7,517 nucleotides of DNA from Proteobacteria bacterium UBA7821 (GCA_002480165.1 DLBP01000058.1:1391-8907); one strand, 5' to 3'; positions 1-6,853 are shown, counted from the stretch's first letter. Program-made: numbers and translations. Notes: a model not told the origin generated them from the letters alone.

Positions 1-1063
1 ATAGGTGATAACTGGCAAAACTCATTAGCATGGCCCGCATCCTAAAATTCAACCAGCCCTCTTGGATCAATGAACGCATGGATGCATCAACCATTGGGTA
101 GCCTGTCATGCCGACCTGCCAGGCATGCAAATACTCTGGATGGGTGAGTTCAGTTCGAATGCTGTCGTACGCTCGATGCATATTGTGAAATTCGATATCT
201 GGCTGGCATTCCATTTTTTGGATGAAGTGACAGTGCCAGCGTAGCCGGCTTAAAAATGCTTGGATTGATCGGATCGATCTTTTCGACTCTGCCGTCTTCT
301 CTTGTTTTAGGGCACTCACTCTCTGGTTACTTGCTTGATAGACTTCTGCGATTGATAAACAGCCAAACGCAAGATAAGGAGACAGACGTGACCCACTAAA
401 CTGGGCTAATTTAGGTGAGGAAATGTGGTGACTGTAGTGATAGCATCGCTCATATAAAAAACTATCTAATAATGCTAGACCCTTTTGCCTACCACCTAGT
501 TGTCGTTTAACAATGCCATCATTAACTAAGCCATATGTCTGAGGATTTCCAATTGTATCGGAGGCGATTGCGATTGGCGGTAAGTATTTAACAGGTTTGG
601 GTAGCGTTTCTGTCACGTGTTGATACCATCGTTTCGACCATCCATCTCTAGATGGCAGCGCTCTAACGACACCATTTTGAGGCAGCTCAAACCATTGGAC
701 ATCGGTTGTTTTGGCCCACTGACTGACTGCTATATCTCGTTGATAAGTCCAGTTATTCCATGTTTCTTGGGATGAGTAAATGGTTTTAACATTAAATGCT
801 CTGGTGATATCGGCTAGAACATCGACTGCTGAACCGACTCGAATCACCAATCCCTGACCCAGTGCTGATAGCGTCTGGTGAAGCTCTTCGATAGATTCCA
901 TTAAGAACAAAAAGTGCCGATAGCTCATATCAGGCTGCTGCCATAAATCGGGTTCGAATATGTACAATGGAATAACGACATCATGTTGATCAGCCGCTTG
1001 TCGAAGTGGCTTGTGGTATTCAGCGCGCAAATCTCTCTTAAACCAAACAATTGCCGTCGTCAT
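1..1063 (-). CDS. Deoxyribodipyrimidine photolyase / cryptochrome family protein (C-terminus cut by window edge)
   Basis: Flavoprotein of the photolyase/cryptochrome family, expected to repair UV-induced pyrimidine dimers with blue light or to act as a photoreceptor. I read 354 uninterrupted codons from ATG at 1063 to the left edge. The N-terminus (TAIVWFKRDLR) is the typical opening of the antenna-binding Rossmann domain. The FAD-binding helical domain shows SGSRLSPYLAFGCLS (223-237), RWHCHF (275-280), GMTGYPMVDASMRSL (about 318-332) and GWLNFRMRAML (336-346). The missing part should carry the rest of the flavin pocket and electron-transfer tryptophans. The GWLNFRMR block differs from E. coli PhrB (GWMHNRLR) and resembles, from memory, a photolyase-like group in marine gammaproteobacteria, so CPD repair, (6-4) repair and signalling are not separated here. 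Its ATG overlaps the TGA of the upstream SDR gene (ATGA, 1060-1063), implying co-transcription and coupled translation. Confidence 0.93.
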   Translation of the reverse strand, partial: MTTAIVWFKRDLRAEYHKPLRQAADQHDVVIPLYIFEPDLWQQPDMSYRHFLFLMESIEELHQTLSALGQGLVIRVGSAVDVLADITRAFNVKTIYSSQETWNNWTYQRDIAVSQWAKTTDVQWFELPQNGVVRALPSRDGWSKRWYQHVTETLPKPVKYLPPIAIASDTIGNPQTYGLVNDGIVKRQLGGRQKGLALLDSFLYERCYHYSHHISSPKLAQFSGSRLSPYLAFGCLSIAEVYQASNQRVSALKQEKTAESKRSIRSIQAFLSRLRWHCHFIQKMECQPDIEFHNMHRAYDSIRTELTHPEYLHAWQVGMTGYPMVDASMRSLIQEGWLNFRMRAMLMSFASYHL

Positions 1064-1758
1064 GGATCTATAGCAGCCCCATCCCAAGCATAGCAGTAAC
1101 CACTGTTATCTAATGTTAAATCATTCAACACACTCAGACACATGGTTGCAGCATAGTCGGGTGTAAATACCTCGGTACTGCCTTGATAAGGCTTAGACAA
1201 TTGGCTATCAACCGTACCAGGATGAATACCCACAATAATATGACGTCTACATTCGATCGCTAAGTTTCTAACCAGCATATTTAGAGCAGCTTTAGAGGCT
1301 CGATAGCTGTGCCAACCACCCAATCGATTATCACTAATACTACCGACTCGAGCAGACAATATAGCCATGTAACCACATTGATCCTTAGGTAGCTTGGGTA
1401 AAAAGTATTTCGCGATCACCATTGGCAACACGGTATTCACACGATAGACTTCTAGCATATTGATTGGCTGTATCTGGCGGTATGATTTTTCAGGTTGAAT
1501 CGTGTCAGAATGCAACATACCGGTTGCGACTAAAATCAAATCGACTGATTGAATTGAATCAGCAGCTGTTTTCATCTGACTTTCGTCAAAATAGTCGATT
1601 ACGTGTGTATTGACCGTGGCATCATGACATGCCTCACGTGAGAAGGTAGTTATTACTGCCTTAGGATAATACAATCGAATGCGTTTGGTAAAGGCTCGTC
1701 CCATGGCACCTGATGCACCAAAGATGACGATGTGATTCAGCTGCTTAGTTGTGTTCAT
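1060..1758 (-). CDS. SDR-family NAD(P)-dependent oxidoreductase, C-factor (CsgA)-like
   Basis: A 232-residue classical-size short-chain dehydrogenase/reductase; cytosolic, substrate unknown. The nucleotide-binding motif GASGAMG is at 14-20, and IDYFDE (54-59) lies where an acidic residue usually contacts the adenine. The active-site Tyr/Lys motif is YRASK (Y152, K156). The segment LSARVGSISDN (134-144) and the ending YAWDGAAIDP are typical of the C-factor-like subgroup. In the usual Ser-x-x-Gly active-site motif the Ser position is Ala136, with Ser135 one residue earlier, so catalysis may be altered. It is the first gene of a two-gene unit with the photolyase, overlapping by 4 bp. Such SDR genes often sit beside photolyase genes in marine gammaproteobacteria, where they belong to light- or stress-induced clusters; that context is known of the family and is not shown here. 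The ATG at 1758 has only a weak AGTGA-like ribosome site. Confidence 0.93.
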   Translation of the reverse strand: MNTTKQLNHIVIFGASGAMGRAFTKRIRLYYPKAVITTFSREACHDATVNTHVIDYFDESQMKTAADSIQSVDLILVATGMLHSDTIQPEKSYRQIQPINMLEVYRVNTVLPMVIAKYFLPKLPKDQCGYMAILSARVGSISDNRLGGWHSYRASKAALNMLVRNLAIECRRHIIVGIHPGTVDSQLSKPYQGSTEVFTPDYAATMCLSVLNDLTLDNSGYCYAWDGAAIDP

Positions 1759-1785
1759 TTCACTTATGTGTCAAAACCTAATCGT

Positions 1786-1814
1786 ATTATTCAATATTTT
1801 TCAGGTTGTTTCAA
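1786..1814 (-). promoter_or_regulatory. Probable sigma70 promoter of the SDR-photolyase operon
   Basis: Reading the minus strand, TTGAAA (1814-1809) and AATAAT (1791-1786) are separated by exactly 17 bases in an AT-rich gap upstream of the SDR start. Transcription would begin near 1780, giving a leader of about 20 bases. The match to TTGACA/TATAAT is good but not perfect. I see no confident operator for a LitR/CarH-type light regulator. Confidence 0.5.
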
Positions 1815-1851
1815 TTAATTTACTTGTTAATTCAGTTTATGTGGCCTATAG

Positions 1852-2358
1852 ATGTTAGTACACAACCGCATGAGAGGGCATTTGGAGGACAACAAAACCC
1901 ATTACAATCAATGGATACTCGACACAATCCTGATAAAGTTACTGGGTCAACGTGTCGATTCTTATGCGTACAGGTTGCTTTCACCATGGATCAAAAAAGC
2001 CGGTCATGTGCACTGGCTAACTGTTGTCGCAACCACAATACTAATCCTAGTGTTGTTAATTATCACTGTGATACTGGCTCCCATTAGAATGATCATCTGG
2101 TTACTAAACAGTCGGCTGTTAGAAAAACCGTTTGACATGACTTTTCATTATTTACAATTGCTATTTGAAAAATACGACTCTGACCGTGTGCAATTATTGC
2201 CTTTGATTATCACCTCCGTTTTTTTTATAGTCACTCTAACAATTGCCTTGCTATTTTCGCCATTGAAAGGCATTGGTTGGGCTTTAGCGAAATTGGTATC
2301 AACCAGTTACCGGACCTGGCGTCTTAATTCAAAAATCAATCAACACAAGTTGAAATAA
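1852..2358 (+). CDS. Hypothetical two-helix membrane protein with internal repeat
   Basis: I do not recognise this 168-residue protein. It has a polar, basic N-terminal part (1-54) and two strongly hydrophobic segments, about 56-76 and 115-136. Each is followed by the same short pattern: A-P-I-R-M-I-I-W-L-L at 76-85 and S-P-L-K-G-I-G-W-A-L at 136-145. The two units are offset by exactly 60 residues with Pro77/Pro137 and Trp83/Trp143 aligned, suggesting an internal duplication of a membrane helix plus an interfacial helix. The C-terminus is basic. A stop codon lies directly before the ATG at 1852, so no longer start exists; Met7 (1870) is an alternative. No clear Shine-Dalgarno site precedes either. 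Hydrophobic segments, lack of a competing gene and fit to the gap support it as real, though another frame is also open across 1806-2087. It is transcribed divergently from the SDR operon and toward the GDSL gene. Confidence 0.65.
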   Translation: MLVHNRMRGHLEDNKTHYNQWILDTILIKLLGQRVDSYAYRLLSPWIKKAGHVHWLTVVATTILILVLLIITVILAPIRMIIWLLNSRLLEKPFDMTFHYLQLLFEKYDSDRVQLLPLIITSVFFIVTLTIALLFSPLKGIGWALAKLVSTSYRTWRLNSKINQHKLK

Positions 2359-2387
2359 AGTCGCTCATCGCCTATAAATAAACGGTA

Positions 2388-2409
2388 GGCACATGCGATC
2401 GCATATGCC
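2388..2409. repeat. 22-bp imperfect palindrome between the membrane-protein and GDSL genes
   Basis: The half-sites GGCACATGCGA and TCGCATATGCC are inverted repeats with a single mismatched pair (2392/2405). The central 12 bases, ATGCGATCGCAT, are a perfect palindrome centred between 2398 and 2399. It begins 29 bp after the stop of the upstream gene and ends 24 bp before the next start. No T-run follows, so it does not look like an intrinsic terminator. A regulator-binding site for the GDSL gene or an RNA stem in its leader are both possible. Confidence 0.6.
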
Positions 2410-2433
2410 ATGTGACAACTGGATGGAACACTG

Positions 2434-3036
2434 ATGAAAAGTTATTGGGCTGTGGTGCTGTGTGTGCTCTCAACGAGTCTGGCCATTGAGCAGATTTTAG
2501 TCGTTGGTGACAGCATTAGTAGTGGTCATGGTATGATTTTAGAAGACAGCTGGCCTGTCCAGCTTGAACGACATGCGCAACAACACAATTGGGAGATGAC
2601 TGTCATTAATACCAGTGTTAGTGGTTACACAACACTGGATGGTATACAGGTCCTCACTGATGCGCTACAACAGCATCAGCCAACATGGACTGTCATTGCT
2701 CTAGGGGGAAACGATGGCTTGATGGGATTACCAATCGAGACCATTTATACCAATTTAGTGACTATGATTGATATTGCTCAATCATATCAACAGCAGATTG
2801 TCTTAGTCGCAATGACACTACCACCCAATTGGGGTGCTAGATATATTGAGCAGTTTGAAGGGATCTACCATAATCTATCCCTCGAATACCCCAGTATTAA
2901 ACTAGTCAAATTCTCTATTGATGAGTTCATTAACCTAATGCAGGAAGATGGCATTCACCCATCTACCGCAGCTCAATCAATGATCATGACCCGCATCTAT
3001 GATGCGATAACTAAACCGCAACAGGGGCCCGAATAG
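2434..3036 (+). CDS. Exported SGNH/GDSL hydrolase, TesA-like esterase / acyl-CoA thioesterase I
   Basis: A 200-residue SGNH hydrolase related to E. coli TesA (thioesterase I / protease I / lysophospholipase L1), which cleaves acyl esters and thioesters in the periplasm. A short signal peptide is visible: Lys2, a hydrophobic stretch, then STSLA with likely signal peptidase I cleavage after Ala17. The four SGNH blocks are present: GDSIS with nucleophile Ser27, Gly64 in VSGYTT, GGND (91-94) with Asn93, and DGIHPS with the Asp172/His175 pair. Length and block spacing fit TesA. The ATG at 2434 has a GGA element six bases upstream. The gene ends inside the 3' end of the convergent thyA (26-bp overlap, 3011-3036). 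True substrate cannot be told from sequence; lysophospholipase or arylesterase activity is as likely as thioesterase. It probably has its own leader, since a palindrome lies in the 75-bp gap upstream. Confidence 0.92.
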   Translation: MKSYWAVVLCVLSTSLAIEQILVVGDSISSGHGMILEDSWPVQLERHAQQHNWEMTVINTSVSGYTTLDGIQVLTDALQQHQPTWTVIALGGNDGLMGLPIETIYTNLVTMIDIAQSYQQQIVLVAMTLPPNWGARYIEQFEGIYHNLSLEYPSIKLVKFSIDEFINLMQEDGIHPSTAAQSMIMTRIYDAITKPQQGPE

Positions 3037-3805
3037 CCGGGTGTGGATCATAACCATGAAACACAACGTCTTCCGCCTGGTAACTAAACAGATCTGGTGC
3101 TTTATTGAGGACCAATGTTGGCTGAGATCGTGCTTGTCTACCCAACTGCAACTTAACTTGCTCAAGATGGTTGGTATAAATATGGCAATCACCGCCAGAC
3201 CAGACAAAATCTCCCAACGCCAGGCCTGTCTGCTGTGCGATCATCGATAGTAAGAGTGAATACGATGCGATATTGAATGGAACCCCTAGAAAAGCATCAG
3301 CAGATCGTTGAGTCAATTTACATGACAGCCGATTCGAATCAGAAACATAAAACTGAAACAGCAGATGACACGGGGGTAATTTCATCCGTGGTAAATCTGA
3401 TACATTCCAGGCACTAACGATCATTCGACGTGAATTTGGCTCTGTCCTAATGAGATCGACTAAGTTAGCTAGCTGGTCGATGACCAAACCATCTTTCGTC
3501 TCCCAAGCCCGCCACTGTTTACCGTAAACAGGGCCTAGTTCACCGTGCTCATCTGCCCACTCGTTCCATATCCTGACGCCATTTTTTTGTAAGTAATCAA
3601 TATTTGTGCTTCCTTGCAAAAACCACAACAGCTCATGGACAACTGATGGAACATGTATTTTCTTTGTCGTGAGTAGTGGAAAACCACTGGATAAGTTAAA
3701 CCGCATGGTATAATCAAAAACGCTAATGGTTCCGACACCGGTACGATCTGTTTTTGTCTCACCGAACTTCAGAATATAGTTAAGGAAATCATGGTATACT
3801 TGCAC
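3011..3805 (-). CDS. thyA: Thymidylate synthase ThyA
   Basis: Converts dUMP to dTMP using 5,10-methylenetetrahydrofolate, giving dihydrofolate; cytosolic homodimer. At 264 residues it equals E. coli ThyA in length and aligns throughout. Visible active-site residues are Arg21 (phosphate), Glu58 in HELLWFLQG, Trp80, Arg126-Arg127 in SRRMIVSAW (second-subunit phosphate binding), nucleophile Cys146 in LPPCH, QRSAD (166-170, Arg167/Ser168/Asp170), Asn178 in PFNIASY, and His208/Tyr210. The C-terminal APVAV matches the conserved end that closes over the active site. The start is GTG at 3805, fixed by a strong AGGGAGG ribosome site five bases upstream and by agreement with the E. coli N-terminus. It lies 21 bp after the peroxiredoxin gene, so is probably co-transcribed with it, and converges on the GDSL gene with a 26-bp overlap. 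Confidence 0.98.
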   Translation of the reverse strand: MQVYHDFLNYILKFGETKTDRTGVGTISVFDYTMRFNLSSGFPLLTTKKIHVPSVVHELLWFLQGSTNIDYLQKNGVRIWNEWADEHGELGPVYGKQWRAWETKDGLVIDQLANLVDLIRTEPNSRRMIVSAWNVSDLPRMKLPPCHLLFQFYVSDSNRLSCKLTQRSADAFLGVPFNIASYSLLLSMIAQQTGLALGDFVWSGGDCHIYTNHLEQVKLQLGRQARSQPTLVLNKAPDLFSYQAEDVVFHGYDPHPAIRAPVAV

Positions 3806-3810
3806 GTTGT

Positions 3811-3817
3811 CCTCCCT
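3811..3817 (-). promoter_or_regulatory. Strong Shine-Dalgarno of thyA deciding a GTG start
   Basis: On the minus strand AGGGAGG occupies 3817-3811, followed by ACAAC and then GTG (3805-3803). This five-base spacing supports GTG as the initiation codon; no ATG occurs nearby in frame. It sits in the 21-bp gap after the peroxiredoxin stop codon. Confidence 0.85.
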
Positions 3818-3826
3818 GTCAAACGA

Positions 3827-4435
3827 CTAATCAGCCATCATTTCTTCGAGATAAGCAGCAACACTGGCCTGATTAGTCTCCATCGCTGGCTTACCTTTCT
3901 GCCAACCTGCTGGACAGACTTCTCCGTGCGTATCGTGGTGTATGATCGCATCTAGTAGACGCAGATATTCGCTAGGCTCTCGACCGATGGGTAAATCATT
4001 AATTGATTGGTGGCGTATAATACCAGCGTTATCAATGATGCAAGTGGCTCGATAGGCTACTTTCTTGACTGGGTGCTCCACACCGTATAACTGACAAATC
4101 TCATGTGACAGATCTGACACCATTGGATACTTAACCGGACCAATACCACCCTGCTTTACACTGGTGTTACGCCAAGCTAGGTGAGAAAACTCTGAATCGA
4201 CCGAAATAGCAATCAGTTCGGCATTCTTATCTTGAAAAGATTGCCAGCTTTGATTAAATGCCAGCAACTCGGTCGGACAAACAAATGTGAAATCTAGAGG
4301 ATAGAAAAACAAAACAGCGAACTTATTGTTAATGATCTCAGCTAGGTTAAAAGTGCTATTGATTGACCCATCACCCATCACTGCCGCTGATGTGAAATCT
4401 GGAAACCTCTGTCCCACAAGTGTACTATTAAACAT
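3827..4435 (-). CDS. Typical 2-Cys peroxiredoxin (AhpC/Prx1 family)
   Basis: A 202-residue thiol peroxidase that reduces hydrogen peroxide and organic hydroperoxides in the cytosol. The peroxidatic site is FYPLDFTFVCPTE, with Pro46, Thr50 and Cys53; the conserved Arg129 lies in AYRAT. The resolving cysteine is Cys174 in GEVCPAGW, so two subunits form an intermolecular disulfide. A GGIG motif (97-100) is present, but no Tyr-Phe motif is evident near the C-terminus, which predicts a form fairly resistant to over-oxidation (family knowledge). The frame stays open upstream to a TTG at 4501, but ATG 4435 is chosen because GGAG lies five bases before it and family members begin at this point. It follows comEC by 62 bp and precedes thyA by 21 bp. 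I saw no convincing promoter or OxyR site in the 62-bp gap. The reductase partner (AhpF, AhpD or thioredoxin) is not in the window. Confidence 0.96.
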   Translation of the reverse strand: MFNSTLVGQRFPDFTSAAVMGDGSINSTFNLAEIINNKFAVLFFYPLDFTFVCPTELLAFNQSWQSFQDKNAELIAISVDSEFSHLAWRNTSVKQGGIGPVKYPMVSDLSHEICQLYGVEHPVKKVAYRATCIIDNAGIIRHQSINDLPIGREPSEYLRLLDAIIHHDTHGEVCPAGWQKGKPAMETNQASVAAYLEEMMAD

Positions 4436-4440
4436 ATTGT

Positions 4441-4444
4441 CTCC
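4441..4444 (-). promoter_or_regulatory. Ribosome binding site choosing the peroxiredoxin start
   Basis: GGAG on the minus strand at 4444-4441, then ACAAT and ATG at 4435. It selects this ATG over the in-frame TTG 66 bases upstream, which overlaps the comEC stop. Confidence 0.75.
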
Positions 4445-4497
4445 GTTTAAAATAAAGTTAATACCTAGTGAAAATCTAACACAATCATTGTAGCGGT

Positions 4498-6768
4498 TCA
4501 ACCGTCGTTGGGGTATATATCTGGAAACAGCAAATCATGTCTAAGACACTGTGTTTGTATGCCTGACTCATCAAACTGTAACTGTATCATACCACAGGTA
4601 GTCGTAGACAAAACATCGCTGTCAAATGCCTGATATCGGCTAATGACATCTGGATGCGGGTGGTTCCACCGATTCATAAAACCAGCTGATGCCAAGGCAA
4701 TTTTAGGCCTGGTTGCTTGAATAAAGCGAATGCTTGAAGACCCATAGCTACCGTGGTGCGGCATCACTACAACGTCAGACCTGAGAGACGATTGATACCG
4801 GTCAACCAATTCACTTTCAATGGATGTTGTGATATCACCGGTTAGTAACACTTGTCTTTTGCCGTCATGAATGCGAACGACACATGAGCGATTATTTGCC
4901 TGACTAGCAGTTATATCCATAGGAGACAATACTTCAACTGACACCGCCCCAAAATCCCACTTCATTCCATGATGGCATGGATTGACTCTGTAATCGATGT
5001 GTAGGCGTTCTGGCTCACCACTAACGAATTCACCAATCTGCATGTGCCTCAACAATGGTTCAAGCCCACCACTGTGATCATTATCACCATGACTGATGAT
5101 GAGCAGATCAATCTTAGACTGGCCCAAATATCTTAAATATGGAAGTAATGTCGTCTGAACAGAACTTGTTTTACTTGTCTGGGGCCCAGTATCAAATACA
5201 ATTAGGCCTTGACTGGTTTGAATCACAACCGACAGCCCTTGTCCGACATCTAAGAGCGTCATTCGCCAAGTATCATCAGGTAGCCCTGACTGTTTAAACA
5301 TCCAAAACAACAAGACAAACACCCCCCTTTTTGGGCAACTGATAGTGCCAGGCACCATCAAACGCCACATGACCAGAGTAACAATAACCAAATTAGCCGT
5401 ATTTTGTTCAAACATTGAGATAAACCTGGGAGTGTGTTGATGAACGAATGACAGACACATCATGGTTACTCCCCATGAATGCTCAAAGAGACATTGTGTC
5501 GCATCGATGAGTTGGTCACATGGCATTAACACACACAATCCGCTAGCAATTGTCATGGGTATTAGCCAAATACTAGCCCATGGAATCATCACAACGTTTA
5601 CCAGCAAAGACACCAGTGAGTATTGACCAAAAAAAATCAGATTAATCGGCAATAAACCAATAAAAAAAAACAACTGAAGTCGGCAATATACATACCAGCT
5701 TGATTGATTCATTGGCGAAAAATTGGTGACGTAAATAATCAAGAAAGTAGCCAAATAAGATAAACTAAAGCCTGAGTCAAATACCAAAAATGGGCAGTAC
5801 AGTAGGCAAACAGACATGGCCAGCCATGTTACAGATGCCCAAGTGATATAACCAATATAAGCTTGATAGTAATAATTGATTAACAAACAAGACACAACTC
5901 GAACAATGGGCGGCAAAAACCCTGATAAGCACGCATAGATGCATGTTGACATCATCGCAATACAATAGGCATTATTCTTGGCTCTAAACACATGCTCTAA
6001 CACACACTTCACCCAAAACAACCAAATGCCAACATGTAGACCTGAAACTGCCAGTAAATGACTGATGCCTAAATTAACAAACATATCTTTGATGTCTGGA
6101 CTAACCTTCGACTTATCACCAAATAACACGGCCAACATCATTCCATGATATTTCCAATGGGCGATTTGTTTGGCTAAGGTGTCTAGACAATGTTGGCGAA
6201 TCAGCTCAACAGTTAAGTGAGATGAAACGATCTCATTGAGCTCAACACAATGTGCTTTCGCAGTTACCCAATCCGTCAGCAAGCGCCTCTCTTGTGATAG
6301 ACTCCCTCGATTGACTGATGATCGAATTGGTTTGATTGTCACTGTCATTCGCCACACTTCACCTGGATTGAGTGTAGAACCATTAGTCGTACTCAATAGC
6401 CAAAACTGCCCCTTAATTGGCGTGGGCTCAACAACTTTGACTAGATAGCTTTGCCCTCCTTTGTGTTTATGAATGCGTACAACCACAGTCTGCTTCCCCA
6501 TAAAAGGAGCCATCAAAGCAACATTATCCTTAAAGGATTGAATCGACATCGATAAAAAAAAGTAAGCGATTATGATAAAAAAAATGGCCACCAGGCTCTG
6601 CTGAATACGCCAACAGCCCATCCAAGCAACTAAAGACATTGTGCCAATGATCACCAGCCACTCTGCGGGAGTACTCAGGTAAAGGTTACAATAAATGACA
6701 AGGGGTATGGTAAAAAGCATGTCAACGATGATTGGATAAAAGTCCCCTATGATATTCAAAGCGATCAC
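4498..6768 (-). CDS. comEC: ComEC/Rec2 family DNA-uptake channel
   Basis: Inner-membrane protein that moves single-stranded DNA into the cytoplasm during natural transformation. With GTG 6768 it has 756 residues (E. coli ComEC about 754). Order: N-terminal membrane helices (1-75); a periplasmic OB-like/DUF4131 region (about 93-182); the competence domain with LFGDKSKVSPDIK and HLLAVSGLHVG (215-247) and many helices to about 490; then a metallo-beta-lactamase-like domain (about 503-756). That domain keeps FDTG (Asp526), SHGDNDHSGG (His560, Asp562, Asp564, His565), LLTGD (Asp645), PHHG (671-672) and HPHP (703-706), so it looks able to act as a nuclease. The start is uncertain: the frame is open to TTG 6912, but that runs into the divergent dus gene. 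TTG 6792, GTG 6768 and ATG 6720 are candidates, none with a good ribosome site. GTG 6768 was chosen by length and by N-terminal similarity to E. coli. First gene of the comEC-prx-thyA series. Confidence 0.93.
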   Translation of the reverse strand: MIALNIIGDFYPIIVDMLFTIPLVIYCNLYLSTPAEWLVIIGTMSLVAWMGCWRIQQSLVAIFFIIIAYFFLSMSIQSFKDNVALMAPFMGKQTVVVRIHKHKGGQSYLVKVVEPTPIKGQFWLLSTTNGSTLNPGEVWRMTVTIKPIRSSVNRGSLSQERRLLTDWVTAKAHCVELNEIVSSHLTVELIRQHCLDTLAKQIAHWKYHGMMLAVLFGDKSKVSPDIKDMFVNLGISHLLAVSGLHVGIWLFWVKCVLEHVFRAKNNAYCIAMMSTCIYACLSGFLPPIVRVVSCLLINYYYQAYIGYITWASVTWLAMSVCLLYCPFLVFDSGFSLSYLATFLIIYVTNFSPMNQSSWYVYCRLQLFFFIGLLPINLIFFGQYSLVSLLVNVVMIPWASIWLIPMTIASGLCVLMPCDQLIDATQCLFEHSWGVTMMCLSFVHQHTPRFISMFEQNTANLVIVTLVMWRLMVPGTISCPKRGVFVLLFWMFKQSGLPDDTWRMTLLDVGQGLSVVIQTSQGLIVFDTGPQTSKTSSVQTTLLPYLRYLGQSKIDLLIISHGDNDHSGGLEPLLRHMQIGEFVSGEPERLHIDYRVNPCHHGMKWDFGAVSVEVLSPMDITASQANNRSCVVRIHDGKRQVLLTGDITTSIESELVDRYQSSLRSDVVVMPHHGSYGSSSIRFIQATRPKIALASAGFMNRWNHPHPDVISRYQAFDSDVLSTTTCGMIQLQFDESGIQTQCLRHDLLFPDIYPNDG

Positions 6769-6853
6769 TAATGGCCATACCGTCTCTGACAAGAAACGGT
6801 TGATTATTGATAAAAAAATTGGTATTTTTGAAGACAGATTTTTTGGCAGCCCG
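6769..6853. other. Divergent comEC/dus control region
   Basis: An AT-rich gap of about 85 bp between the chosen comEC and dus starts. It holds a plausible dus promoter at 6800-6828. No convincing minus-strand promoter for comEC stands out, and no competence-type CRP-S site was recognised. Its limits depend on the uncertain starts of both genes. Confidence 0.4.
6800..6828 (+). promoter_or_regulatory. Probable sigma70 promoter of the dus gene
   Basis: TTGATT (6800-6805) and TATTTT (6823-6828) are separated by exactly 17 bases. Predicted transcription start is near 6835, about 20 bases before the ATG pair at 6854-6859. This supports initiation of the Dus protein at one of those two ATGs and argues that the sequence around 6850-6912 is not the comEC N-terminus. 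Confidence 0.5.

Noticed and set aside
1831..1853. Plus-strand promoter for the two-helix membrane protein
   Set aside because: TTGTTA followed by ATAGAT has good spacing, but the -10 overlaps the start codon; other candidates are weak.
1806..2087. Plus-strand open frame starting at TTG, 93 codons
   Set aside because: It overlaps the 168-residue membrane protein in another frame, starts with TTG without a ribosome site, and its sequence is Cys/His/Asn-rich with no domain pattern; the membrane-protein frame is more protein-like.
3028..3041. Hairpin CCCG-AATAGC-CGGG after the GDSL gene, as a terminator
   Set aside because: Only four base pairs, no T-run on either strand, and it lies partly inside coding sequence.
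2977..3250. Short open frames on both strands inside thyA and across its 3' end
   Set aside because: They are other-frame shadows of thyA, whose full-length match to the E. coli enzyme explains the region.
4436..4497. Promoter for peroxiredoxin-thyA in the gap after comEC
   Set aside because: The best TTGTGT-like -35 box has no good -10 at 16-18 bases, so it was not listed as a feature although the gap is AT-rich.
4436..4501. N-terminal extension of the peroxiredoxin to TTG 4501
   Set aside because: The extra 22 residues are unlike the family, the TTG lacks a ribosome site, and GGAG sits correctly before ATG 4435.
5777..6448. Small open frames on either strand within comEC
   Set aside because: They lie in other frames of a continuous, motif-complete comEC and show no independent start signals or protein features.
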